Positions 9,199-18,400 of a stretch of DNA of 64,000 bases are shown here, in pieces. The position numbers and the translations under genes were made by a program. The stretch is from Mycobacterium sp. (GTDB taxonomy: Bacteria; Actinomycetota; Actinomycetes; Mycobacteriales; Mycobacteriaceae), in NCBI GenBank assembly GCA_018401645.1, contig JAGYKK010000014.1:1-64000 (forward strand). The letters run 5' to 3'. Position 1 is the first letter of the stretch, and each line of letters starts with the position of its first letter. Below the pieces are notes generated by a model. The model saw only the letters and a program-made list of their open reading frames with translations, ran no database searches and was not told the DNA's origin.

Positions 9199-9351
9199 AT
9201 GGGGATGGACCCGCGGGGGGAACTGCCCTCGCACCCCGAGCGAGGCTTGCCCCTGCGTGTGCACAGTTGCAGCCGAGTGGGTTTGCAGGCCAATCCCCCG
9301 GGACGCCGCAAGACCGTCGGCGATTGGCTCCGGGGCCACTCCGAGCGCTAA
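9199..9351 (+). CDS. Candidate small protein, 50 residues
   Basis: ATG 9199 is preceded at five bases by aggaggagg, one of the best ribosome-binding sites in the window, and by a plausible promoter at 9128-9157. The protein begins MGMDPRGELPSHPERG and ends GDWLRGHSER. It is basic and soluble, without membrane segment or signal, and no family is recognised. Its TAA overlaps the stop codon of the convergent DUF3618 gene. An earlier in-frame GTG at 9166 lacks a ribosome site. The case for a real gene rests on the expression signals rather than on known homologues. Confidence 0.5.
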   Translation: MGMDPRGELPSHPERGLPLRVHSCSRVGLQANPPGRRKTVGDWLRGHSER

Positions 9352-9596
9352 CGGCGGCGGATTCCCCGCAGCACGACCACCAGGGTGAGCGCGCCGAAAC
9401 CTACCAACGTCGCCGTCACCGCCGGCTTCTGGACGAAACGCAGCACCGAGGTCTTGAAGTCATCAGCCAGCCGTTGCGGATTGGCCCGCTCGGCCAATGT
9501 GTCGACGGTCAGCGCCAGCTGATCACGTGCCGCAGCGATGTCCTGCTTGATGAGCTCGGGATCCCGGTCCACCACGTCCGTCCTCGCTTCCGCCAT
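9348..9596 (-). CDS. DUF3618 membrane protein (Rv2520c-like)
   Basis: An 82-residue protein. Residues 10-50 form an amphipathic, Ala- and Asp-rich helix (DIAAARDQLALTVDTLAERA, the DUF3618 signature). One membrane helix follows near the C-terminus (VTATLVGFGALTLVVVLRG) with a basic end. The family is small and of unknown function, usually found beside bcp in mycobacteria as here. ATG start at 9596; bcp is divergent 113 bases away. Confidence 0.8.
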   Translation of the reverse strand: MAEARTDVVDRDPELIKQDIAAARDQLALTVDTLAERANPQRLADDFKTSVLRFVQKPAVTATLVGFGALTLVVVLRGIRRR

Positions 9597-9709
9597 CCAT
9601 GCAGCACTGCCGCACTACCCTAGAGCAGCGTCAGGTCCCACGAGGCCATCGGGGGATGAACGCGGGCGTAACGGCCGGACCGACAAGGTGATCGCCGAAG
9701 GGATGAAGC

Positions 9710-10189
9710 ATGACCGACACCGCACGCCTTGAGATCGGCGACACCGCGCCGCCGTTCAGCCTGCCAGATGCCGACGGCAGGATCGTCAAGCTCGCAGACT
9801 TCAGGGGCCGCAAAGTAATCGTCTACTTCTACCCGGCCGCCTCCACTCCGGGTTGCACGAAACAGGCATGCGATTTCCGGGACGGTCTGGCCCAGCTCAA
9901 CGGCGCCGATATCGACGTGGTGGGCATCTCGCCGGACAAGCCGGAGAAGCTGGCCAGGTTTCGCGACGCGGAGTCGCTGTCGTTCCCGTTGCTGTCGGAC
10001 CCGGATCGCACGGTGCTGAGTGCCTGGGGCACCTTCGGCGAGAAGAAGATGTACGGCAAGACCGTGCAGGGCGTGATCCGCTCGACATTCCTGGTCGGTG
10101 AGAAGGGCAAGATCGAGATGGCGCGGTACAACGTCAAGGCTGCCCACGCCGCAACATTGATTCAGAAGATCATCGCCGGGGTCGACTGA
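9710..10189 (+). CDS. bcp: Thiol peroxidase Bcp (peroxiredoxin Q type)
   Basis: Reduces hydroperoxides with thioredoxin as electron donor in the cytosol. The peroxidatic Cys 49 sits in AASTPGCTKQACDF, with the resolving Cys 54 five residues later, the atypical 2-Cys arrangement of BCP proteins. The 159-residue length is normal. Conserved GDTAPPFSLPDADG at the N-terminus and SDPDRTVLSAWG in the middle complete the thioredoxin fold. Stand-alone gene; ATG 9710 has gaaggg upstream. Matches Rv2521 by position. Confidence 0.93.
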   Translation: MTDTARLEIGDTAPPFSLPDADGRIVKLADFRGRKVIVYFYPAASTPGCTKQACDFRDGLAQLNGADIDVVGISPDKPEKLARFRDAESLSFPLLSDPDRTVLSAWGTFGEKKMYGKTVQGVIRSTFLVGEKGKIEMARYNVKAAHAATLIQKIIAGVD

Positions 10190-10205
10190 GCCGCGTCGCC
10201 CCCAC

Positions 10206-10226
10206 GCCCGGGCCGGGTTTTGTCTT
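10206..10226 (+). terminator. Short GC hairpin with T-tract after bcp
   Basis: cccg (10207-10210) and cggg (10214-10217) can form a small hairpin followed by ttttgtctt, 17 bases after the bcp stop. The stem is short, so confidence is modest. Confidence 0.35.
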
Positions 10227-10294
10227 CGGGGTGATCGGTCCGAGTGACGTGACGCAGAAGTAACGCGGGAGACGCAGGCAACGACATCACGGGC

Positions 10295-10828
10295 ATGACA
10301 CAGCGCGGACGCCTGCTCAGCCGGCTGGTGGCCGTTGTGGCTGTTCCCATCTCGCTCGTCGGCGTATTCGTAGCACCGGCACACGCCACCGAGCCATCTG
10401 ACGCTCAACTGGTTTCCAGCCAGCGATCAGCCGTATCGGTTGCAGGCTCCGAGCGCGGACTGCAGATTCAGACGATCATGGCCAGACGAGCCATCGTCTC
10501 GCGATTCCCCGAGATTCGGGAGGTCGGTGGGGTCCGGCCCGACAGCATGAAGTGGCACCCCGAGGGCCTGGCGATCGACGTGATCATTCCGGATTGGCAG
10601 ACGCCGGCCGGCAGGGCACTCGGTGACCGTATCGCCAAGTTCGTCTCCGACAACGGCAGGCGGTTCGGACTCGATAACCTCATCTGGCAGCGGATGTACA
10701 TTCCCGCCGAGGGCAAGTCGTACCTGATGAACGACGCCGGCAATCCCGACGCCAACCACTTCACCCACGTCCACATCGCCACCTACGGCGGCGGGTTCCC
10801 GAACGGTGACGACATCTATTTCGATTGA
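10295..10828 (+). CDS. Exported LAS-type metallopeptidase-like protein, copy 2
   Basis: A 177-residue paralogue of the protein at 8515-9069. It has a signal peptide ending near AHA (VVAVPISLVGVFVAPAHA), then the same core: SERGLQIQTIMARRAIVSRF, HPEGLAIDVIIPDW (HxxGxAxD), FGLDNLIWQRMYIP and FTHVHIATYGGGFPNGDD (HxH). Both metal-binding motifs are intact. The two copies differ most in the signal region and before the final His motif (PTSAAPRPM in copy 1 against AEGKSYLMN here). It converges on the M20 peptidase gene with 5 bases between stops. Confidence 0.75.
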   Translation: MTQRGRLLSRLVAVVAVPISLVGVFVAPAHATEPSDAQLVSSQRSAVSVAGSERGLQIQTIMARRAIVSRFPEIREVGGVRPDSMKWHPEGLAIDVIIPDWQTPAGRALGDRIAKFVSDNGRRFGLDNLIWQRMYIPAEGKSYLMNDAGNPDANHFTHVHIATYGGGFPNGDDIYFD

Positions 10829-10833
10829 CCCGG

Positions 10834-12091
10834 TCACACCGCAGTGCCGAGCATGCCCAGCAGCAACGCCTCGGTCACCGCGGCGCGTTCGAGCACTCCT
10901 AGGTGCAGACTCTCGTTGATGCTGTGCGCCTGCGTGCCGGGGTCCTCGACGCCGGTCAGCAGGATCGTGGCATCAGGAAACGCCTCCGCAAACAACGCGA
11001 TAATAGGTATCGACCCGCCCATGCCCATGTCGACGACATCGACGCCCCAGGCCTTTCGGAACGCCGAGCGCGCGGCCGCGTAGACCGGACCGGTCGCGTC
11101 GATCACGTAGGGCTGGCCGACGTCACCCGGTGTGACGCTCACCTGTGCGCCCCACGGGGCATGCTCCTCGAGGTGATGGCGCAGGGCCTCGAGATGGGCT
11201 GCGGCATCGCCGCCGGGTGCCACCCGCATGCTCACTTTGGCCTTCGCGCTCGGGATGAGTGTGTTCGAGGCCTTGGCGATCGGCGTGGTGTCGATTCCGA
11301 TGACGGTGATCGCCGGCTTGGCCCACAGCCGCTGAGCGACTGTCCCCGAACCGATTTCGCTGACCCCATCAAGTAGTCCGGACTCGATCCTGACCCACTG
11401 CGCATCTCGGTCGACGGCCGCAGCGTGCGCCTCGTGCAGGCCGGCTACGGCGACATTGCCCTGTTCGTCGTGCAGGGTAGCCAGCAGTCGGATGAGCGCG
11501 GTCCACCAGTCCGCGCAGTGACACCGTCAGCGCGGGCACGTCGACGGAGAAGTTGGCCGAGTCGGCGATCACGATCACATCGGCGGCGAGTCTGTCACGA
11601 TGGACGGCCAACAGTCGGCCCAGGGACGGCGAGCCGCATTCCTCCTCACCCTCGACGAAGACCGTCACTCCCACCGGCGGCTGACCGTCGTGGGCGCGAA
11701 AAGCCGCGAGGTGCGTTGCGATGTCGGCTTTGTCGTCGGCAGTACCGCGGCCGTAAAGCCTGCCGTCGCGCTCAGTCGGCTCAAACGGTGGCGAATCCCA
11801 TTGCCGAGCATCACCTTCGGGCTGAACGTCGTGATGGGCGTACAGCAAAACTGTCGGTCCACCAGGTGGCGCGGGATGATGGGCGATCACCGCGGGCGCA
11901 CCGCCCTCGCTCACGATTTGGACTTCGGCGAACCCGGCGTCACGTAGCAGTGCGGCGACGGCGTCCGCGCTGCGGTGCACCTCATCGCGTCGGGCCGGGT
12001 CGGACCAGACCGACTCGATGCGGACCAGATTCTCGAGATCGCGACGGACGTCGGGCAGGATCTCGCGCACACGTGCGACCAAGTCACTCAC
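10834..12091 (-). pseudogene. M20 family dipeptidase (Rv2522c-like), internally deleted and frameshifted
   Basis: The N-terminal part (from GTG 12091, VSDLVARVREI) holds the M20 metal ligands: LYAHHDVQPEG, GRGTADDKAD and VEGEEECGSPS. The C-terminal part ends near 10834 with TQAHSINESLHLG. Between them, at about 11495-11505, the frame jumps directly from VSLRGLVD to ALIRLLATLHDEQG; the segment that normally joins these, roughly 20-25 residues of the lid-domain entry, is absent and the frame changes. The gene lies 4 bases after acpS and is presumably in the fas-acpS operon. Either a real inactivating deletion or an assembly fault; not a homopolymer slip. Confidence 0.8.
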
Positions 12092-12095
12092 GGTG

Positions 12096-12488
12096 TCATA
12101 GCGTCTCGAGGATGGCGACCGCTGCGGCGGTATCGCCCTCATGTGTCAGCGACACATGAATCACCACGTCGGCCAGATGATCGGCGATCTCCCCGGTCAA
12201 CCGCACCTTCGGCCGGCCCCACATGTCGGTGATCACCTCGATGTCGCGGTACACGGCCTCCGGCAACATGGGGCGCTGGGCGAACCGAGATCCCGACCAT
12301 GCCTTGATGACGGCCTCCTTGGCGGCCCAGCGGGCAGCGAGATGGCGGGCGGCGACTGAACTCTTATCGGCGGCATCACGCCGCTCACCCGGGGTGAAGG
12401 TCTCGGCGAACACCGTCCCGGGCTGGTCGACCTGCTCCGCGAACTCGGGGATGGACACCAGGTCGATCCCGACTCCCACTATCGCCAC
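12096..12488 (-). CDS. acpS: Holo-[acyl-carrier-protein] synthase
   Basis: Transfers 4'-phosphopantetheine from CoA to the ACP domain of FAS I. Started at GTG 12488 (VAIVGVGIDLVSIPEF), it is 130 residues, the same length as M. tuberculosis AcpS. Magnesium-binding Asp is in GIDLVSIPEF and the catalytic Glu in RWAAKEAVIKAW, both conserved; VSLTHEGDTAAAV closes the fold. It starts 10 bases after the fas stop and the M20 gene follows after 4 bases, so the three are probably co-transcribed and the enzyme is made beside its substrate. Confidence 0.95.
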   Translation of the reverse strand: MAIVGVGIDLVSIPEFAEQVDQPGTVFAETFTPGERRDAADKSSVAARHLAARWAAKEAVIKAWSGSRFAQRPMLPEAVYRDIEVITDMWGRPKVRLTGEIADHLADVVIHVSLTHEGDTAAAVAILETL

Positions 12489-12498
12489 GCCGCGAACC

Positions 12499-15400
12499 CT
12501 AGCTGATGTAGATCCCGTCCTGGCCCAGACGCGAGGACGAGTCGAGCAGCATGGCGGCCTCTTGCATCTTTTCCGGTATGTCGTGATCGAAGCGCCGGTC
12601 GGCGGGCTTCTCGTACATCGGGGTTCCGCCGGCGATGGCCGAAGCCAGGCGGCGCTGGCCGGCCAGCACCCGGGTATGAGCCCGGCGCGCGTAGTCATCG
12701 CGTTCATCGGCGCTGAGCGCTGCCAGGAATGCCTGCGGGTGCACCAGAGCGATCAGCCCGGACACGTGCCCGAAGCCCAGGCTGGTCACCAGGCCTGCCT
12801 TCAGCGCAAACCGGTCCCCCAGGCGCAGCGTTTCACGGGGCCAGACGAAATGGCCGGAGACGGCCAGTTCGTCGTCGAGGCAGTCCAGACTGCGGTTGGG
12901 CGGAATCACGCCGTCGCGCAGGATCTGGCATAGACCGAGCATCTGGAATACCGCCGCGCCGCCCTTGGCGTGGCCGGTGAGGGTCTTCTGCGACACCACG
13001 AACAGCGGCGCTCCGACCGAGCGGCCAAGCGCATCGGCCAACCGCTCATGCAGTTCGGTTTCGTTGGGATCATTGGCCAGCGTGGAGGTGTCGTGCTTGG
13101 AGATCACCGCGATGTCGTCGGCGCCAACGCCGAGTCGCGCCAGCGAACGGGCCAGTACCGAATCCCGGCCTCCCCGACCGGCACCGAGGGCACCCAGGCC
13201 GGGCGCCGGAATCGAGGTGTGTACTCCGTCGGCGAAGCTCTGTGCGTAGCCGACCACCGCGAGCACCGGAAGGCCCATCTTCAGCGCAAGGTCGCCGCGG
13301 GCCAGCAGGATCGTGCCGCCCCCCTGGGCCTCAAGGAAGCCCAGCCGACGCCGATCGTTGGCGCGGGAGATCTTCGAGTCACTGATGCCCCGGGCGCGCA
13401 TCATCTCAGTGTCGGCGGTCGCCGACATATCGCCGAAGCCGGTGATGGCGTCCGAGGTCATATCGTCGAAACCGCCGGCAACCACCAGGTCGGCCTTGCC
13501 GAGTCGGATCTTGTCCACGCCCTCCTCGACCGACACCGCGGCGGTGGCGCAGGCACCCACCGGGTGGACCATCGCCCCGTAACCACCGACGTAGGACTGC
13601 ATCACGTGTGCCGCAACGACGTTCGGCAACACCTCCTGCAGGATGTCGTTGGGCTTGGCGTTGCCCAACAGGTTGCCGTGGAACATTGTTTGCATGCTGG
13701 TGAGACCACCGATGCCAGTGCCCTGGGTGCTGGCGACCTGACTCGGATGCACCCAACGCATCAACTCGTCCGGGGTGAAACCGGAGGACAGGAACGCATC
13801 CACGGTGGCGACGATGTTCCACAGCGCTACCCGGTCGACGGCGGCAACCATATCGGCGCTGATGCCCCACACCATCGGGTCAAACCCGGTGGGGATCTGA
13901 CCGCCGACGGTGCGAGACAGTTTCGCCTTGCGCGGCACCCGGATCTCGGTGCCCGCCTTGCGGATGACCTCCCAATCCCCGGAGTCGCCGGTCGGTCGCA
14001 CCACGGTGCGTTCGGGATCCGCGTTCTCGAACGCCCGAGCCTCGGCTTCGGAGGACACCACGAAAGAGAAGTCTCGATCCAGGAATACGCTGACGAGTAA
14101 TTCTGCCGAGTGGTCGGCGTGCAGGGCGCCGTCGGCAACGAATTCGCGTATGCCGCAACGCTGCACGACGGCGTCGTGGTAGTTCTCGACGATTTCCGAC
14201 TCATCCACCAGCGCGCCGGTTGCGGTGTCGTACCAACCCGGCTTGGGGTCGTCCTCCCACTTGAGAAGTCCGGTTGTCCAGGCTAATTCGAGGACGCCGG
14301 CCGCTGAGAGTTCGTTGTCGATTTCCATCTCGAAACGAGTTCGCGATGAACCATACGGGCCTAGTTCGGCGCCGCCGACGATCACCACCAGGTCCGCCGG
14401 GTCGACGTCGAGATCCTCCCAAGCCGGCGGTGGGGCCGCCCGGTATCCGCGTGGGGGGGACGGCAATGCCGCAATCATGCCGGCCGCCGACTCATCATCG
14501 TCAGCGCCGCCCGCGTTGGCGGCCATCTCCTCGCGCGCCCGGGCTGCGAGTTCGGCCATGTCGAGTTCAATGTCGCCAAGTCCACCGGTCAGGTCCGCCT
14601 TCAATGGCGCAGCGGAGGCGGCCACCCTGGCCTCGGGTGTGCACAGTTCCAGCAGCATCGCCGCCATCTCAGCGGTGGTGTACGTCTGTACCCCCGCCGC
14701 CTCGACGGCATCGACGATTGCGTCGTTGCGACCCATCAGGCCGGTGCCCTTGGTCCAGCCGATCAGAGCGTGCGCCAGAGTGACTCGCGCGGCCCACGAC
14801 GACTCCGCACCCCACCGAGTGACCACCGCGTCAAGCGCGGACTTGGACTCGCCGTAGGCGCCGTCACCACCGAACATTCCCCGGTTGGGCGATCCGGGCA
14901 GCACCACGTGCAGTCGGGAGGCGATATCGCGTTCGGAGCCGATCGCCGCGCATCCCCCGACGAGGCGCTCCACGGCCCACAGCAGCACCTTCATTTCCAT
15001 CTCGGAGCGGGAACCTGCCTCGGAGAGATCGCCGGCGACCCGGGGTGCGGCGAAGGGGAACAGCATCGTTGGAGTCTGGGCGTCCTTCACGTGGATCGCC
15101 TGGGGCCCGAGGTTCTCGGTCTGATCGTTGCCAACCCACGATACGAGTGCGTCGATATCGGAATATGACGCCATGTTCGCCGGCACCACCCACAGCGCAG
15201 CGCCGAAACGGGCCCTGTCGCGATACAACGACTTGTAGAAGCTCAGCCGGGCATCATCAAGGGATGACGTGGTGGCGATGACGGTGGCACCGCCATGAAG
15301 AAGTTGGCCCACCAACGATGCGGCGATCGAACCCTTCGACGCACCGGTGACGACGGCGACCTCGTCGGCGTAACGGCCGCCATCGGGGTTTTCGGCGCCG

Positions 15401-18400
15401 GCCGCGATACGCGCGTACAGCGCTGCATGGACTAGGCGGCCCTCGGCCAGCGCACGACCGCGCCACCAGTCGGCCTGGGTGGCCACGACGTGCCCGGCAC
15501 CTTCGAAACCCTCGGACAACGTCACCCACCGGGCATCGATGTCGTTGTCATCCGCCAGCCACAGCGTGACCAGATCCTCACGGGCGCTGGCCCACCGGTC
15601 GTCGAGCAGGACCGTCTTCTTGGCGTCGAATGCCGGAGCGACCAATCGCGGCCAGTCCGAGCCGAGTTCCGCCGTCACCAGATCGATGAGTTCGGCGTCG
15701 GTAGCCACCGGCGCCGTCGTGATCGGGTTGTCCAGCCCCAGTTGTCCAAGAACCAGGCGGGCTGCTGAGGCCAGCACGCCCCCGGAACCGGTCACGGTCT
15801 CGGCGAACTCGTCGAGTGCGGCCGAGTCGACCACGCCGCCACCGGTTCCGCCGACCGACGGAAGCGCCACCGCCACGCCATTTCTGGCGGCGACCGCGAG
15901 CACCGCTTCGTCGATGGCCTTATCCACCGCCGCTGCGTCCGGCAGCGCGCCGTCGTGCAAACCACCGAGCGGACCGCCTCGGACGCTACTGCCCTCGCGG
16001 GTGCCCAGTACGAGTTCCACGGTGACATGCTTGGCCCAGCCAGCGCCGAGTTCCCAGGTCTTGGTGACCCTTTCAGTAATTGCCGCGGGCCGCTTACCGG
16101 ACGGCCCGAGGACGCTGCGCAGCGAATCGTTGACGGCGTCGGACAACACCGGACCGAAGGGTTTGTAGGTGCGGGCCAGTTTGTTGACCTGACCACGCAG
16201 GGCGCTGAGGTCCGCATCGGCGGCACCGTCGATTGCGCCAAGATCCAGTTCCGAGCCGAGGTCGACCAGCAACTGGTTGCGTCGCGAGGACGCCCCGTCG
16301 GTGATCGACTCGATCGAATCCAGCGCCTCGATCTGGTCGAGACGCATCTTGGCCGACAATGCGATCAGCGCGCATGTCGCGTCGGCGGCACCGAACCCGA
16401 TGTCGTCGGGGCGCGCGGCACCGGGGGCCGCTGCCGGTGCTGGAGAGGCCGACGCGGGAACAGCGTCAGTGGCTACCGCCGAAGTCGGCGGTGGTGTCTC
16501 ATCCTCGGCCTCGGCTTCGGTCTCCGGATCGGTGTCGGTGGCGAACAGCACCGCGGCGTCGCGTTCCACATTGAGAACCTGCACCGTGCTGTAGGCGTAC
16601 TCCGGCAACTTGAGGGTGTTGTTGGCCAGGCCGGCCACCGTCGGCGCCGACTTCACCCCGATCTCGACGAAGCGTTCCACGCCCAGTCCGCCCGCGGCCT
16701 CCTCGGTGAACAGCAAGTCCTGAGTTTCGATCCAGCGCACCGGGCTGGCGAACTGCCAGGCGAGCAGTTCGATGATCACCCGACGGCCGACCTCGTCGGG
16801 GCGCTGGGTGATCCAGGTGTCGTAATCGGCGAGAATCTCATCGAGTGACACGGCCGGGACAAGGTCGCGGATCTCGGCGATGAAGTCGCGGTCCAGGCTG
16901 AACAACCGGGGAACCAGGTTGGGGATGTAGCGCCCGATCAATGCCGATGCATCAGCGTCGCGCGGCATGATCCGCTCCAGCGACCGCCGGAACTCATCGA
17001 CTCCGATGCGCAGTACATCGGAGTGGAACGGCACGTCGATACCGGGCACCAGAATGTAGGCCCGCTTGCCTCCGGTGATCTCCCGGCGGCGCTCGACCTC
17101 GGTCTCCAGTGCCTCCAAACCCCGCACCGTGCCCGCGATCGCATATTGCGCGCCACGCAGGTTGAAGTTGACGATCTGCAGGAATTCCCCGGTGCGCTCG
17201 GCGATCTCGGCGACAAACCGGGTGACGTCGGCGTCGTGGACGTCGATCTGCGACGGCCGGATGGCGGCCAGTCGGTAATTCGAGCGCCCCTGCTCATCGC
17301 GCGGCACGATGTCGTGCATCTTGCTGCCACGGTGAAACACCACCTCGATCAGCGCTTCCAACTCGAAGACCCCGGTGACGCAGGCGACCGCGGTGTATTC
17401 GCCCACCGAGTGCCCGCAGGCAATGGCACCCTCGACGAAGGCGCCCTGCTCGCGCATCTCGGCCACCTGGGCGGCCGCCACCGTGGCCATGGCGACCTGG
17501 GTGAACTGAGTCAGGTACAGCACGCCCTCGGGGTGCTGGTAGTGCACGCCGGCGGCAATCAGGCTGGTGGGATTGTCGCGGACCACGTGCAACACCGAAA
17601 AGCCCAGAGACTTCCGGGTGAATGCGTCGGCGCGATCCCACACCTTGCGCGCCGCCTTGGATCGGGCCCGGACCTCCATGCCCATGCCCTTGTGTTGGAT
17701 ACCCTGGCCGGGGAAGGCATAAGACGTCTTCGGCGCGGCCAGCCGAGCGGTCGCCGCCATCACCAACTCGCCCTGGACTTTGGCAGTTACCTCTAAAACC
17801 TCGGCGCCCAAGTCGATTCCGACGCGGTCCACCCGGAAGTCAATGTCGTCGCCGGGCTTGACCATGCCCAGGAATCGCGCGGTCCACCCCACCAGTTTTC
17901 CTGGCGGGAACGGGTTGCCGTCGGTGGCGGCAACGACGTGCTGTGCGGCAGCGGAAAGCCACATACCGTGCACGATCGGCTCATCGAGGCCGGCCAGCAG
18001 AGCGGCGGTCCGGTCGGAGTGGATGGGATTGTGGTCTCCGGATACCTGGGCGAACGGCCGCATGTCGACCGGGGCGGTGATCGTGACATCGCGCCGACGG
18101 CGGCGCGGGGTGTCGGTGGCATTCTCCGAAACGGCTCCCCCGGCTCGTACCGGGTCGCTGAGTTCGATCGCGCTGGTGCGGCCGCGGATCGCGAACCGTT
18201 CCTCCAACACGGCCAGAACGGTGCCGGACATATCGCTCACGTTGACCGTGACCGGCACGACGCGGCCGACCGCGGTATCGACCGCCACCGACGACGTTGC
18301 GGTGATGACCAACCGGGTCTTCTCCCGCGGCAGCGGCCTGAGCAGACGCGCGGCGTGATCAAGGTGCACCAGGCTCAGCAGACCCTCGACGACCGGGAAA

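Noticed and set aside
12970..14100. Long plus-strand open frames opposite fas (for example 12970-14100, 15955-16848, 17938-18735)
   Set aside because: Antisense shadows of a conserved, GC-rich coding strand; their translations show no family motifs and the fas frame is clean there.
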